Both the position numbers and the translations under genes were made by a program. A stretch of DNA of 6,063 nucleotides from the NCBI GenBank assembly GCA_023145125.1, contig JAGLEK010000197.1, positions 1 to 6,063 on the forward strand, read 5' to 3'. This DNA is from Bacteroidales bacterium (GTDB lineage: Bacteria > Bacteroidota > Bacteroidia > Bacteroidales > B18-G4). Shown here piece by piece: positions 1 to 6,063 of this stretch; position 1 is the first letter of the stretch; each line of letters begins with the position of its first letter. The notes under the pieces were generated by a model. It was not told where the DNA came from. It saw nothing but the letters and a program-made list of their open reading frames with translations, and did no database searches.

Positions 1-33
1 AACCCATTCTCTGATTTCGTTGATGGTTTTTAA
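1..33 (+). CDS. Possible 3' end of an upstream plus-strand gene
   Basis: Frame 1 reads NPFSDFVDGF and then a TAA stop at 31-33. Ten codons cannot identify a protein. The argument for a real gene end is positional: a strong terminator with its T-tract on the plus strand lies about 50 bases downstream, and the next gene starts beyond it, so something transcribed rightwards should end near here. Frame 2 also stays open, to a stop at 41-43, so the frame choice is uncertain. No function can be given. Confidence 0.3.
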   Translation, partial: NPFSDFVDGF

Positions 34-82
34 TCATATTTAACAAAAAGCATATTTAATCAAAACTATCTTTATAAGTTGC

Positions 83-119
83 AAAAATGCCGTAACATCG
101 GGTTACGGCATTTTTTTTT
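83..119 (+). terminator. Intrinsic (rho-independent) terminator
   Basis: A perfect inverted repeat pairs 83-96 (AAAAATGCCGTAAC) with 102-115 (GTTACGGCATTTTT) around a five-base loop, ATCGG. The core stem ATGCCGTAAC/GTTACGGCAT is GC-containing and is followed by nine T residues (111-119). This is a textbook terminator for plus-strand transcription entering from the left edge. The A-run at 83-87 gives a shorter U-tract on the other strand, so weak bidirectional activity is possible. It separates the upstream transcript from the gene starting at 177. Confidence 0.85.
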
Positions 120-176
120 GCGTATATTTATAATGGATTAAGCAATGTGTATCAGATTAACCCTAAAACCAAAACC

Positions 177-1607
177 ATGAGATTAGCAACAAGGATTTTA
201 TTTAGCCTGCTATTATTATTTGCATTTCAAAGCTCGTATTCACAATTAGATGGGGGCGCATTTAACTCAACAGGATCGGGCTTTTCAGTCGTTTCCTTAA
301 ACGACTATCAAAGCCTTGGTGTAAACCCTGCAAACCTCGGATGGCAGAAAACCAGCCACAAAATGCATGTGGGTTTTTTCGAGTTTGGCTTATCGATTTA
401 TTCTGAACCGCTAACCAAGAGTATGGTATATAACGACCTTTTAGGCAACAGTACAGACTTTACTGATCAATCTCAGCGTAATGATGCGATAAAGAGATTT
501 ACGGATACAGAGTTGTTGATAAATATATCAAACACACTCTTTGGGTTTTCCTACCAGGATGAAAAGCTCGGTGGCTTTGCATTTGCTGTTCGTCAGAGGA
601 TATCATGGCGCAGTACATTAAATAAGCAAGCTTCTGAGTTTTTGTTTGAAGGTTATAATTCACCTTATTTTGATAGTATCGTAGTTCAGCCAAATGGTGA
701 TACGATAGGATATTCTACAAATCCGGATGAAGCTTCCAAACTCTATAATCCAACCGATATTTCGCATCTGTTTTATAATGAGTTTGTACTTGGTTATGGA
801 AGGAAACTGGTAGATAAAGAGAATTTTAAGTTTTATGCCGGCGTCGACTTCAAGATCTTGCAGGGATATGGAATGCTCAATTACAATTCCATATCAGCAA
901 CGCAGGTGGAAGGCTACCAGGCCCTCAGCCCCTCTTATGGTGTGAAATATGATGAGCCTACCCCATCAGAGTTAACAGGCAGTGGCTGGCAAACAGCCGG
1001 TATGGGATTTGGTATCGATATAGGAGTTTCCTTTGAAATATATCAGAAGACCAGGGTTGCAATTGCCCTGAATGATGTGGGATCAATTAAATGGGATGGA
1101 AATGTTTATCAGGGAGAGAATGTTCCTATCTGGAAAATAGAAACTCCCGGGATAGATAATTACAATATCTTCTCTGAATCCGGCGGTATTATTGCTGATA
1201 ATTCAAGCCTTGGCAAATGGGAAGGCCTTAAGGACAAAACGGTGTCAACTCCAATGCATCTGCGTGCCGGTGCCAACCACCAGGCTATGGACGAGCTTGC
1301 TTTTGGATTAGAGATCCTGATACCGCTTGGCAGTGATGATCTCCCGGGAGCATATGTAAATCCGTATTATGCTGCGGGTGCACAATATAGCCCTGCAAAA
1401 TGGTTCCAGCTTTCAGCCGGCTTTACATATGGTGGCGGGTATGGACTGAATATTCCGCTTGGCCTGACATTCCGACCAATACATTCTGAAAGCACCTTAT
1501 GGGAAGTTGGGTTTGCCAGCAGGGATATACTCACCTTTTTTAAGACCACAGACCCTGTGGTTTCAATGGTGTTTGGATTCCTGAGGTTTGGATTTGGTGG
1601 GAACTAG
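177..1607 (+). CDS. DUF5723-type outer-membrane beta-barrel protein
   Basis: This encodes a 476-residue secreted protein, probably an outer-membrane beta-barrel; its molecular role is unknown. The ATG at 177 is preferred over a GTG at 147, which also opens the frame, because it places a classical signal peptide at the N-terminus: MR-A-TR, a hydrophobic core at residues 7-17, and probable cleavage after SYS22 to leave Gln23, a common mature start in Bacteroidota. Near the mature N-terminus, at about residues 48-56, is GVNPANLGW. An 'NPA' motif there recalls FadL/PorV-like barrels and the Bacteroidota DUF5723 family. The rest is rich in alternating aromatic/glycine strands and Asn/Gly/Pro turns, and it ends in a strand-like, Phe-rich tail (VFGFLRFGFGGN). 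Length fits the family as recalled. Catalytic motifs are absent. A weak -7-like TATATTTA lies at 123-130. The gene converges on the minus-strand gene ending at 1669, with no obvious terminator between. Family assignment is from recall; barrel fold is inference. Confidence 0.8.
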   Translation: MRLATRILFSLLLLFAFQSSYSQLDGGAFNSTGSGFSVVSLNDYQSLGVNPANLGWQKTSHKMHVGFFEFGLSIYSEPLTKSMVYNDLLGNSTDFTDQSQRNDAIKRFTDTELLINISNTLFGFSYQDEKLGGFAFAVRQRISWRSTLNKQASEFLFEGYNSPYFDSIVVQPNGDTIGYSTNPDEASKLYNPTDISHLFYNEFVLGYGRKLVDKENFKFYAGVDFKILQGYGMLNYNSISATQVEGYQALSPSYGVKYDEPTPSELTGSGWQTAGMGFGIDIGVSFEIYQKTRVAIALNDVGSIKWDGNVYQGENVPIWKIETPGIDNYNIFSESGGIIADNSSLGKWEGLKDKTVSTPMHLRAGANHQAMDELAFGLEILIPLGSDDLPGAYVNPYYAAGAQYSPAKWFQLSAGFTYGGGYGLNIPLGLTFRPIHSESTLWEVGFASRDILTFFKTTDPVVSMVFGFLRFGFGGN

Positions 1608-1649
1608 ATAACATTGTCCAATCGGCATTTTGCATTGTCGATTTTTCAT

Positions 1650-1670
1650 GTGTTTCATTTTCTCAATTTT
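1650..1670 (+). repeat. Intergenic motif, copy A
   Basis: GTGTTTCATTTTCTC followed by AATTTT, in the 61-base gap between two convergent stop codons and just touching the stop of the minus-strand gene. It matches copy C (4724-4743) at 13 of the first 15 bases and resembles copy B (3443-3463), all in the same orientation. A weak TTTTGCA match to the TTTTCCA upstream of the other copies lies at 1628-1634. The composition is AT-rich and low in complexity, so chance similarity is possible. Confidence 0.3.
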
Positions 1671-3375
1671 ATCGACAGTATCTGGCAATCATATTATCGG
1701 CTTGAGAATAGCCGAGGGCATTTACCTTATACCAGTTTTTACATGCTTCCTCAACGTTTCTCATCCTGAAATATGTCAGGCCGCGATTGTAATATGCCCT
1801 GGCATTGACAGGATCGAGTGAAACAGCTTTGTTGAAATCGTCAATAGCCATGGGATAATCTTGATTAACAGAAAGAAATAAAACTCCTCTTGCAACGAAA
1901 GCGCTGACAAAATTTGGATTTAGTTCGATAGCGCGGTCATAATCCTTTAAAGCAGATGTGAAATTCTGCATGGCTGCCAGAGAAAGTCCACGGTTATAGT
2001 ATGCTGATGAATATGCGGGAAAGATAGAGATCGCCTTATTAAAATCCTGTATGGAACGTTCATATTCCATATGTTCATAATACCAGACTCCCCGAATATT
2101 ATAAGCCATAGTAACATCCGGAGAATTTTCTATAATGCTGCTGCTAAGCGATAAAGTATTTTTCCAGCTATCCGAACGGTAATGAGTAATACCGGCAAGA
2201 AAAATCAGCATTATGACAGCTGCTGTTATGATCCAGTACCTGTAAGAAGCTGCCTTTTTATAAATCCATATGCCCAGCACTGCCAAAGGTAAATATATGC
2301 CGATGGATGATAAATAAAAATACCTGTTGGCACAAAACCCATCTTCCACAAAAGAGATCTGGGTAACAAATACAGTAAGAAAGAAAAACAAAAGGCTGAA
2401 AACAATAACAGGAGCTTTTTTACGAAACTTCAACATGAAAATACCGGCGATAAGTATCAGAGCAGGTGAAATGTACGCCATTACCGCAAGGGTTCCGTTG
2501 GATGATCTGCCCGGAAAGGAATCAATAGCAGTTAGTCCGATGGGGTAAATAACTTTTAAAATATATCCCACAATTGAAACGCTGATGACGAAAACCTTTT
2601 GGATAAATGAATATTCAGGAATGATCTCAGTATTTCCTGCATCGGTGCGGAAGTATATGGTAAGCAATCCCGTTGCTACGGCAATGCAGAAAAATATCGA
2701 TACTATTATAAGTTGCCGGAGATCATATTTGGTTTTATATATCCAATTGACCAGTAAAATTACAGGTGCTAATGTAACAGCTTGAGATTTAGAAAGGCAT
2801 GCAAAAACAAAAAATAACAGCGACAGAATTATTTTAGCGTTTTTTTTGGGTGACGATTTAAGATATTGAATATAGTATATCAACGACAACAAAAAAAACA
2901 GTGTACCAAGAAGATAGCTTCGTGCTGAAATCCATCCTACAACATCCGCATGAATGGGATGCAAAGCAAATAAGGCTGCAGTTATAAGGGCTATACTCTT
3001 TTCCTTAACGAGTAAAGAAACAAATCTAAAAACCAGGAAGATATTAAGCAGGTGCAGCAAAATATTTGTAAAATGAAACCCGGCTGAACTCATCCCGAAT
3101 AATTGATACTCTAACGCATAGGATAAAAACGTAATGGGGTTATAGGAATAATAAACAGAAGTAGTGAAAATGGTTTTAATGTTCTTAATTGAAAAATCTG
3201 TAATGCTCAGGTTTTGAACAACGTTTCCAATATCATCATATTGAAGGAAATCAGCAAATAAGAGATCTTTGTAAACAATAAAAGAAATGATCAGTAATAA
3301 AGGTAGAATATACAAGACCAGCCTGTTATCAACAGGTAAATTTTTCCAATAAGCAGATTTCCCTTTATTAAGCAT
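1669..3375 (-). CDS. GT-C glycosyltransferase-like membrane protein with C-terminal TPRs (TMTC-like)
   Basis: A polytopic membrane protein of 568 residues counted from the ATG at 3373-3375. A TTG eight codons upstream also opens the frame but would overlap the -7 promoter box, so ATG is preferred. A basic N-terminus precedes the first membrane helix (about 20-35). The following loop has YDD (Asp47-Asp48), placed like the acidic pair in the first periplasmic loop of GT-C lipid-linked-sugar transferases. Next come HPIHADVVGWISAR (about 139-152), a signature shared with TMTC/PMT-like proteins, many further helices, and NRYFYLSSIGIY (about 350-361), matching the family's RY-YLPSIG-like motif. After the last helix (about 380-396), four TPRs follow at about 423-456, 457-490, 491-525 and 526-558. 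The last ends EACKNWYKVNALG, a Sel1-like variant. By family analogy it may transfer a sugar from a polyprenyl carrier to a protein outside the inner membrane, with periplasmic TPRs. Donor and target are unknown. It lies downstream of the propeller lipoprotein. Confidence 0.85.
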   Translation of the reverse strand: MLNKGKSAYWKNLPVDNRLVLYILPLLLIISFIVYKDLLFADFLQYDDIGNVVQNLSITDFSIKNIKTIFTTSVYYSYNPITFLSYALEYQLFGMSSAGFHFTNILLHLLNIFLVFRFVSLLVKEKSIALITAALFALHPIHADVVGWISARSYLLGTLFFLLSLIYYIQYLKSSPKKNAKIILSLLFFVFACLSKSQAVTLAPVILLVNWIYKTKYDLRQLIIVSIFFCIAVATGLLTIYFRTDAGNTEIIPEYSFIQKVFVISVSIVGYILKVIYPIGLTAIDSFPGRSSNGTLAVMAYISPALILIAGIFMLKFRKKAPVIVFSLLFFFLTVFVTQISFVEDGFCANRYFYLSSIGIYLPLAVLGIWIYKKAASYRYWIITAAVIMLIFLAGITHYRSDSWKNTLSLSSSIIENSPDVTMAYNIRGVWYYEHMEYERSIQDFNKAISIFPAYSSAYYNRGLSLAAMQNFTSALKDYDRAIELNPNFVSAFVARGVLFLSVNQDYPMAIDDFNKAVSLDPVNARAYYNRGLTYFRMRNVEEACKNWYKVNALGYSQADNMIARYCR

Positions 3376-3386
3376 ATATAATAATC

Positions 3387-3394
3387 CAAATATA
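3387..3394 (-). promoter_or_regulatory. Candidate -7 promoter box for the GT-C/TPR gene
   Basis: On the minus strand this reads TATATTTG, a perfect match to the Bacteroidota -7 consensus TAnnTTTG. Only 11 bases separate it from the ATG, so transcription would start at or within a few bases of the start codon, giving a nearly leaderless mRNA. No convincing TTG -33 element lies 17-23 bases upstream; the nearest TTG has a 12-base spacer. In AT-rich intergenic DNA such a box can occur by chance. Confidence 0.35.
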
Positions 3395-3442
3395 TGCAAT
3401 AGTTTACAATTCAGACTTTAGTTGGGTTTTCCATTATTAAAT

Positions 3443-3463
3443 GTGTGGCATTTTCCGTTTTTT
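3443..3463 (+). repeat. Intergenic motif, copy B
   Basis: GTGTGGCATTTTCCG followed by T6, in the gap between the lipoprotein stop (3477-3479) and the start of the GT-C/TPR gene. It matches copy C at 12 of the first 13 bases; one base is then missing relative to C. The resemblance extends left through TTTTCCA at 3427-3433, which has a counterpart at 4709-4715. No hairpin is apparent, so it is not a recognisable terminator. Confidence 0.35.
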
Positions 3464-3476
3464 GGGATATCAATAA

Positions 3477-4559
3477 TCACCTCAGGTCCCCAACAAACGA
3501 AATTCTCCTCAACTGAGCATTGACCGGACAAACAAGCTCAACCCAGGTATTTCCCCCGTCAGTGGTCCTGAATATAGAACCCAACTGGTTTGGATCAAAA
3601 TTAGAATTGACAGCCCAAAGATTATTCTCATCCAGGGCAGTAATACCCATAATGTAACTTGCAACTTGAGTTGTGCAGGAAACAATCTGCTTGTCCCATG
3701 TATCGCCCTGATCGCCAGTTATATCAATATTGCAATAATCGGATACTACAAATGCTTTTGAGGTGCCCACAACACATATGCCATTATTATCATAAGCATT
3801 AGGACCATCCTTTCTCATCCATGTAGTACCCTGGTCAGTGGTAATATATATTGCACTACGCCCTGCCGTCCAAACATTGTTAGCGTCAAATGCGTGAATG
3901 TCAAGAATATATAAATCGGTTGGTTGTACAACATCGGCCCCCTGTATTTCCCATGTTGCTCCACCATCACCTGTATAAACAATAAGTGCTATGCTGTCAT
4001 TATGGTGTGCCCCCACCGCCCATACATGATCCTTGTCGTAAGCAAACAAGCGGTAATAATTTGCTCCGGGAAATAATCCTTCAGCTTGCTTCACCCATGT
4101 TGCTCCTCCATCGGTTGTTTTTAGTATCACCTCCGAAGTACCGGCTGCCCAGGCAATATTGTTGCTCACTGCTCTGACACCACCCAGGTCCGTATCCGGA
4201 ATACTTCCTTTGTTTCCCTGTCGTTCCCAGGTAAGGCCTCCATTCGATGTCCGGAGAATAGTTCCGTATCCATTATCCCTTGCCCCAACTGCCCATGCAT
4301 TGTTTTTATCAATTGCATAAATATCTGATATTTCGACATTTGGGATCATGGTTGAATCCCCTTGACGAACCCAGTTTTCGCCATCAGCTGTATAAATAAT
4401 AGATCCATATCCATCAACAGGCCCTCCTATAGCCCAGCCAATTATTTCCTGTGGTGTCGGGCCGGGCGGATTATCATCATTTTCTTTTTTACATCCAAAA
4501 ATAAAACTGATCGACACGATCAGAGTCCAGGTAAATAGTTGCAAAAAATAGTTTTTCAT
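3477..4559 (-). CDS. Surface-type lipoprotein with seven Asp-box repeats (YCF48/sortilin-like beta-propeller)
   Basis: A 360-residue lipoprotein with a hydrophobic signal segment (about 8-21) and lipobox IFGC, the lipidated residue being Cys23. The mature start CKKENDDN (Lys plus acidic residues) resembles lipoprotein export signals reported in Bacteroidota, so surface exposure is plausible. After a Pro-rich linker (about 31-36) come seven Asp-box motifs of the S/T-x-D-x-G-x-T-W type, at about residues 57-63 (TADGENW), 104-111, 148-155, 196-203, 240-247, 281-288 and 332-339, 41-51 residues apart. Most are preceded by a strand of the type A-D-x-N-N-x-W-A-V-G. This arrangement fits a seven-bladed propeller of the YCF48/BNR/sortilin-like class, which usually binds protein or glycan. 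No sialidase catalytic residues are evident, so an enzyme activity is not proposed. Blades five to seven carry all four non-lipobox cysteines (262, 276, 295, 344), which might form disulfides. The ATG is preceded by AAAACCAAGATC, without a strong ribosome site. Confidence 0.88.
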   Translation of the reverse strand: MKNYFLQLFTWTLIVSISFIFGCKKENDDNPPGPTPQEIIGWAIGGPVDGYGSIIYTADGENWVRQGDSTMIPNVEISDIYAIDKNNAWAVGARDNGYGTILRTSNGGLTWERQGNKGSIPDTDLGGVRAVSNNIAWAAGTSEVILKTTDGGATWVKQAEGLFPGANYYRLFAYDKDHVWAVGAHHNDSIALIVYTGDGGATWEIQGADVVQPTDLYILDIHAFDANNVWTAGRSAIYITTDQGTTWMRKDGPNAYDNNGICVVGTSKAFVVSDYCNIDITGDQGDTWDKQIVSCTTQVASYIMGITALDENNLWAVNSNFDPNQLGSIFRTTDGGNTWVELVCPVNAQLRRISFVGDLR

Positions 4560-4641
4560 GATCTTGGTTTTTAGGTTAATTGCTTCGGACCGATCAAGCT
4601 CAGAATTCTCATTGGAAAGGCTAAAGTGTTTTTCGTTATTT

Positions 4642-4649
4642 CAAATATA
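4642..4649 (-). promoter_or_regulatory. Candidate -7 promoter box for the propeller lipoprotein
   Basis: The minus strand reads TATATTTG, a perfect TAnnTTTG -7 box and the same octamer as the candidate before the GT-C/TPR gene. It lies 82 bases upstream of the lipoprotein ATG, implying a 5' leader of roughly 75 bases. No good TTG -33 element is found at normal spacing; the only TTG has a 12-base spacer. The surrounding DNA is very AT-rich, which lowers confidence. Confidence 0.35.
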
Positions 4650-4723
4650 ATGAATTAATAGCAATTTTTATTGAATATATTGTTGATTGATCATTTTCAG
4701 GTTCTTCATTTTCCAATTGTTTG

Positions 4724-4743
4724 GTGTGACATTTTCTCGTTTT
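4724..4743 (+). repeat. Intergenic motif, copy C
   Basis: GTGTGACATTTTCTCGTTTT, just upstream of the aldehyde dehydrogenase promoter candidates. It is the copy most similar to both others: 13 of 15 leading bases match copy A and 12 of 13 match copy B. A TTTTCCA at 4709-4715 parallels the one before copy B. Its last bases overlap the possible -33 TTG of the promoter, so a regulatory role is conceivable but unproven. Confidence 0.35.
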
Positions 4744-4768
4744 GAATATTATCTTTGAATTAGTTTTG
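4741..4768 (+). promoter_or_regulatory. Candidate promoter(s) for the aldehyde dehydrogenase
   Basis: Two perfect -7 boxes of the TAnnTTTG type lie in tandem: TATCTTTG (4750-4757) and TAGTTTTG (4761-4768). The second is preceded by TTG at 4742-4744 with a 16-base spacer, slightly short for a Bacteroidota -33 element. The first has no suitable -33 match. Use of the second box would give a leader of roughly ten bases before the ATG at 4784; use of the first, about twenty. Confidence 0.45.
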
Positions 4769-4783
4769 CAATAAACAGGCTTT

Positions 4784-6063
4784 ATGGAAGAATTGTACAA
4801 AATATACCTGGCAGGGGAATTCCGTACAACGGCAGATAAGTTGACGGTATTCAACCCCCATACCAATAAAGAGATCGCAACTACATACAGAGCAGGGGAT
4901 GCAGAGCTCGGGGAAGCGATCCGAAAGGCTTTATCAGTAAAAGATATCCTGACAGACCTGCCATCCGGGCAGAAATATGGTATCCTGATGCAGATCGCTT
5001 CAGAAATGAAAAGAGAGAAACAGGATCTTGCCCGGATCATCACCGCTGAATCAGGCAAACCGATACGATACGCTCTGGGTGAAGTAGACAGGGCCATACA
5101 AACATTTACCATTGCTGCTGAAGAAAGCAAGCGCCTGCCCGGCGAATACATTGATATTGAATGGACTGCCGCCGGTGAGGGGAAAGAAGCGATTGTGCGT
5201 TATTTCCCGACAGGCCTCGTGGCGGGAATATCACCATTCAACTTTCCTTTAAATCTGGCAGTACACAAGCTGGCCCCGGCCATAGCCGCCGGCTGTCCAA
5301 TCATTCTCAAGCCTTCATCATCCACTCCACTCTCCACATTGAGGCTGGCACAGATAATAGATAATACCGAGCTTCCGAAAGGTGCAGTATCCATCTTGCC
5401 AATGAGCAGGGAAACAGGGAACAGCATGGTGACTGATGAACGATTTAGCTTACTTACTTTCACCGGCTCACCGGTCGTTGGCTGGAAAATGAAATCCCGG
5501 GCAGGAAAGAAAAAAGTTATCCTCGAACTGGGCGGTAATGCAGGAGTAATAGTTAGTGAAAGTGCTGACCTTGATAAGGCCGTGAAGAAGTGCATTATAG
5601 GAAGCTTCGCATATTCGGGCCAGGTGTGTATACATACCCAGCGCATCTACGTTCAGAAAAAAATATTCGATGAGTTCACACGGAAATTCATTGCTGCAGT
5701 AAAAACATTGAAGAAGGGGGATCCGATAGAGGAACACACCGACATTTCCTCAATGATAGATGATGCCAATGCCGAAAGGGTCGAAAACTGGGTTAAAGAA
5801 GCGTTGGAATCAGGAGCTGAACTGCTTTGTGGCGGCAACAGGCATGAAAGCTATTATGAGCCAACCGTTCTCACCAACACTTCCTCATCAATGAAAGTAT
5901 GTGGCCTGGAGATATTTGGCCCTGTGGTGACAATCGAAAAATATACTGACTTTAAAGATGCGCTTGAAGATATTAACGACAGCAGGTATGGGCTGCAGGC
6001 AGGTGTTTTTACCAATGAGATCAGCCAGATGAACGATGCCTTCCGTCACCTGGAGGTTGGAGG
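4784..6063 (+). CDS. NAD(P)-dependent aldehyde dehydrogenase, family 21/lactaldehyde-DH-like (3' end outside window)
   Basis: A cytoplasmic enzyme oxidising an aldehyde to a carboxylate with NAD(P)+; 426 codons are present and the frame is open at the window edge. The family is usually about 470-480 residues, so roughly 50 C-terminal residues are missing. All core signatures are present in order: PFNFPL with oxyanion Asn153; ILKPSS with cofactor-binding Lys176; FTGSPVVGW (226-234) of the Rossmann fold; LELGG with general base Glu248; SGQVC with nucleophile Cys282; and EIFGP with Glu376. The stretch SRETGNSMVTDER followed by RAGKKKVILELGGNAG closely resembles, from memory, the ALDH family 21 subgroup near lactaldehyde and glyceraldehyde-3-phosphate dehydrogenases. 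The substrate cannot be set from sequence. GLEIFGP has Leu where most relatives have Glu. The ATG at 4784 is the first sensible start and gives a normal N-terminus (MEELYKIYLAGE). By eye it is more GC-rich than the minus-strand genes. It is divergent from the lipoprotein gene. Confidence 0.93.
   Translation, partial: MEELYKIYLAGEFRTTADKLTVFNPHTNKEIATTYRAGDAELGEAIRKALSVKDILTDLPSGQKYGILMQIASEMKREKQDLARIITAESGKPIRYALGEVDRAIQTFTIAAEESKRLPGEYIDIEWTAAGEGKEAIVRYFPTGLVAGISPFNFPLNLAVHKLAPAIAAGCPIILKPSSSTPLSTLRLAQIIDNTELPKGAVSILPMSRETGNSMVTDERFSLLTFTGSPVVGWKMKSRAGKKKVILELGGNAGVIVSESADLDKAVKKCIIGSFAYSGQVCIHTQRIYVQKKIFDEFTRKFIAAVKTLKKGDPIEEHTDISSMIDDANAERVENWVKEALESGAELLCGGNRHESYYEPTVLTNTSSSMKVCGLEIFGPVVTIEKYTDFKDALEDINDSRYGLQAGVFTNEISQMNDAFRHLEVG

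Noticed and set aside
61..68. Minus-strand TAGTTTTG, a possible -7 box for a leftward gene with an ATG near position 36
   Set aside because: The nearest TTTG upstream has only a 13-base spacer, only about 12 codons would be visible, and the terminator orientation favours a rightward gene ending here.
147..176. Upstream GTG start for the DUF5723-type gene
   Set aside because: It would add ten polar residues before an otherwise standard signal peptide. The ATG at 177 gives a normal one.
1636..1677. Inverted repeat TGTCGAT/ATCGACA flanking motif copy A
   Set aside because: The arms are seven bases with a 28-base loop and no following T-tract. The right arm is inside coding sequence. It is probably chance and not a terminator.
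3376..3399. TTG start eight codons upstream for the GT-C/TPR protein
   Set aside because: It is a rare start codon, the added residues overlap a perfect -7 promoter box, and the ATG at 3375 gives a standard basic N-terminus before the first helix.
4636..5151. Minus-strand open frame of 171 codons opposite the start of the aldehyde dehydrogenase
   Set aside because: It lies antisense to a gene with clear ALDH motifs, has a Ser/Arg-rich composition typical of a shadow frame and shows no recognisable domain.
5200..5838. Three further minus-strand open frames of 61-148 codons
   Set aside because: All are antisense to the ALDH core motifs, overlap one another and match no known domain.
1..6063. 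A new defence, mobile or RNA-based system
   Set aside because: There are no nucleases, recombinases, reverse transcriptases, toxin-antitoxin pairs, repeat arrays or structured RNA signatures in the window. The genes are envelope and metabolic types.

Overview
The window looks like chromosomal DNA of a Bacteroidota (Bacteroidetes) bacterium. The evidence is an AT-leaning composition, no strong Shine-Dalgarno sequences, several perfect matches to the phylum's -7 promoter box (TAnnTTTG), a DUF5723-type outer-membrane protein whose mature form starts with Gln, and a lipoprotein with the Cys-Lys-acidic start common in this phylum. The species cannot be named from this sequence.

Layout, left to right. 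Bases 1-120 hold what may be the last codons of a plus-strand gene, followed by a clear intrinsic terminator. A plus-strand gene (177-1607) encodes a secreted, probably outer-membrane beta-barrel protein of the DUF5723 type. It converges on two minus-strand genes. The first of these in transcription order (4559-3477) is a lipoprotein with seven Asp-box repeats, predicted to fold as a seven-bladed YCF48/sortilin-like beta-propeller. The second (3375-1669) is a polytopic membrane protein with a GT-C glycosyltransferase-like domain and C-terminal TPRs, resembling the TMTC/PMT-like family. A divergent intergenic region (4560-4783) separates these from a plus-strand aldehyde dehydrogenase, probably of the family 21/lactaldehyde-dehydrogenase-like group, which runs off the right edge with about 426 codons present.

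Three of the four genes act in the cell envelope: outer membrane, lipid-anchored (probably surface) and inner membrane. The lipoprotein and the GT-C/TPR protein are codirectional with a gap of about 100 bp, but each has a candidate promoter, so co-transcription is unproven. The aldehyde dehydrogenase is metabolic and transcribed away from them. No mobile element, CRISPR array, tRNA, rRNA or defence module was seen. The most unusual non-coding signal is a degenerate motif of about 20 bp (GTGTnnCATTTTC followed by a T-rich tail) found in the same orientation in all three intergenic gaps right of position 1607. There is no gene-free stretch longer than 300 bases.
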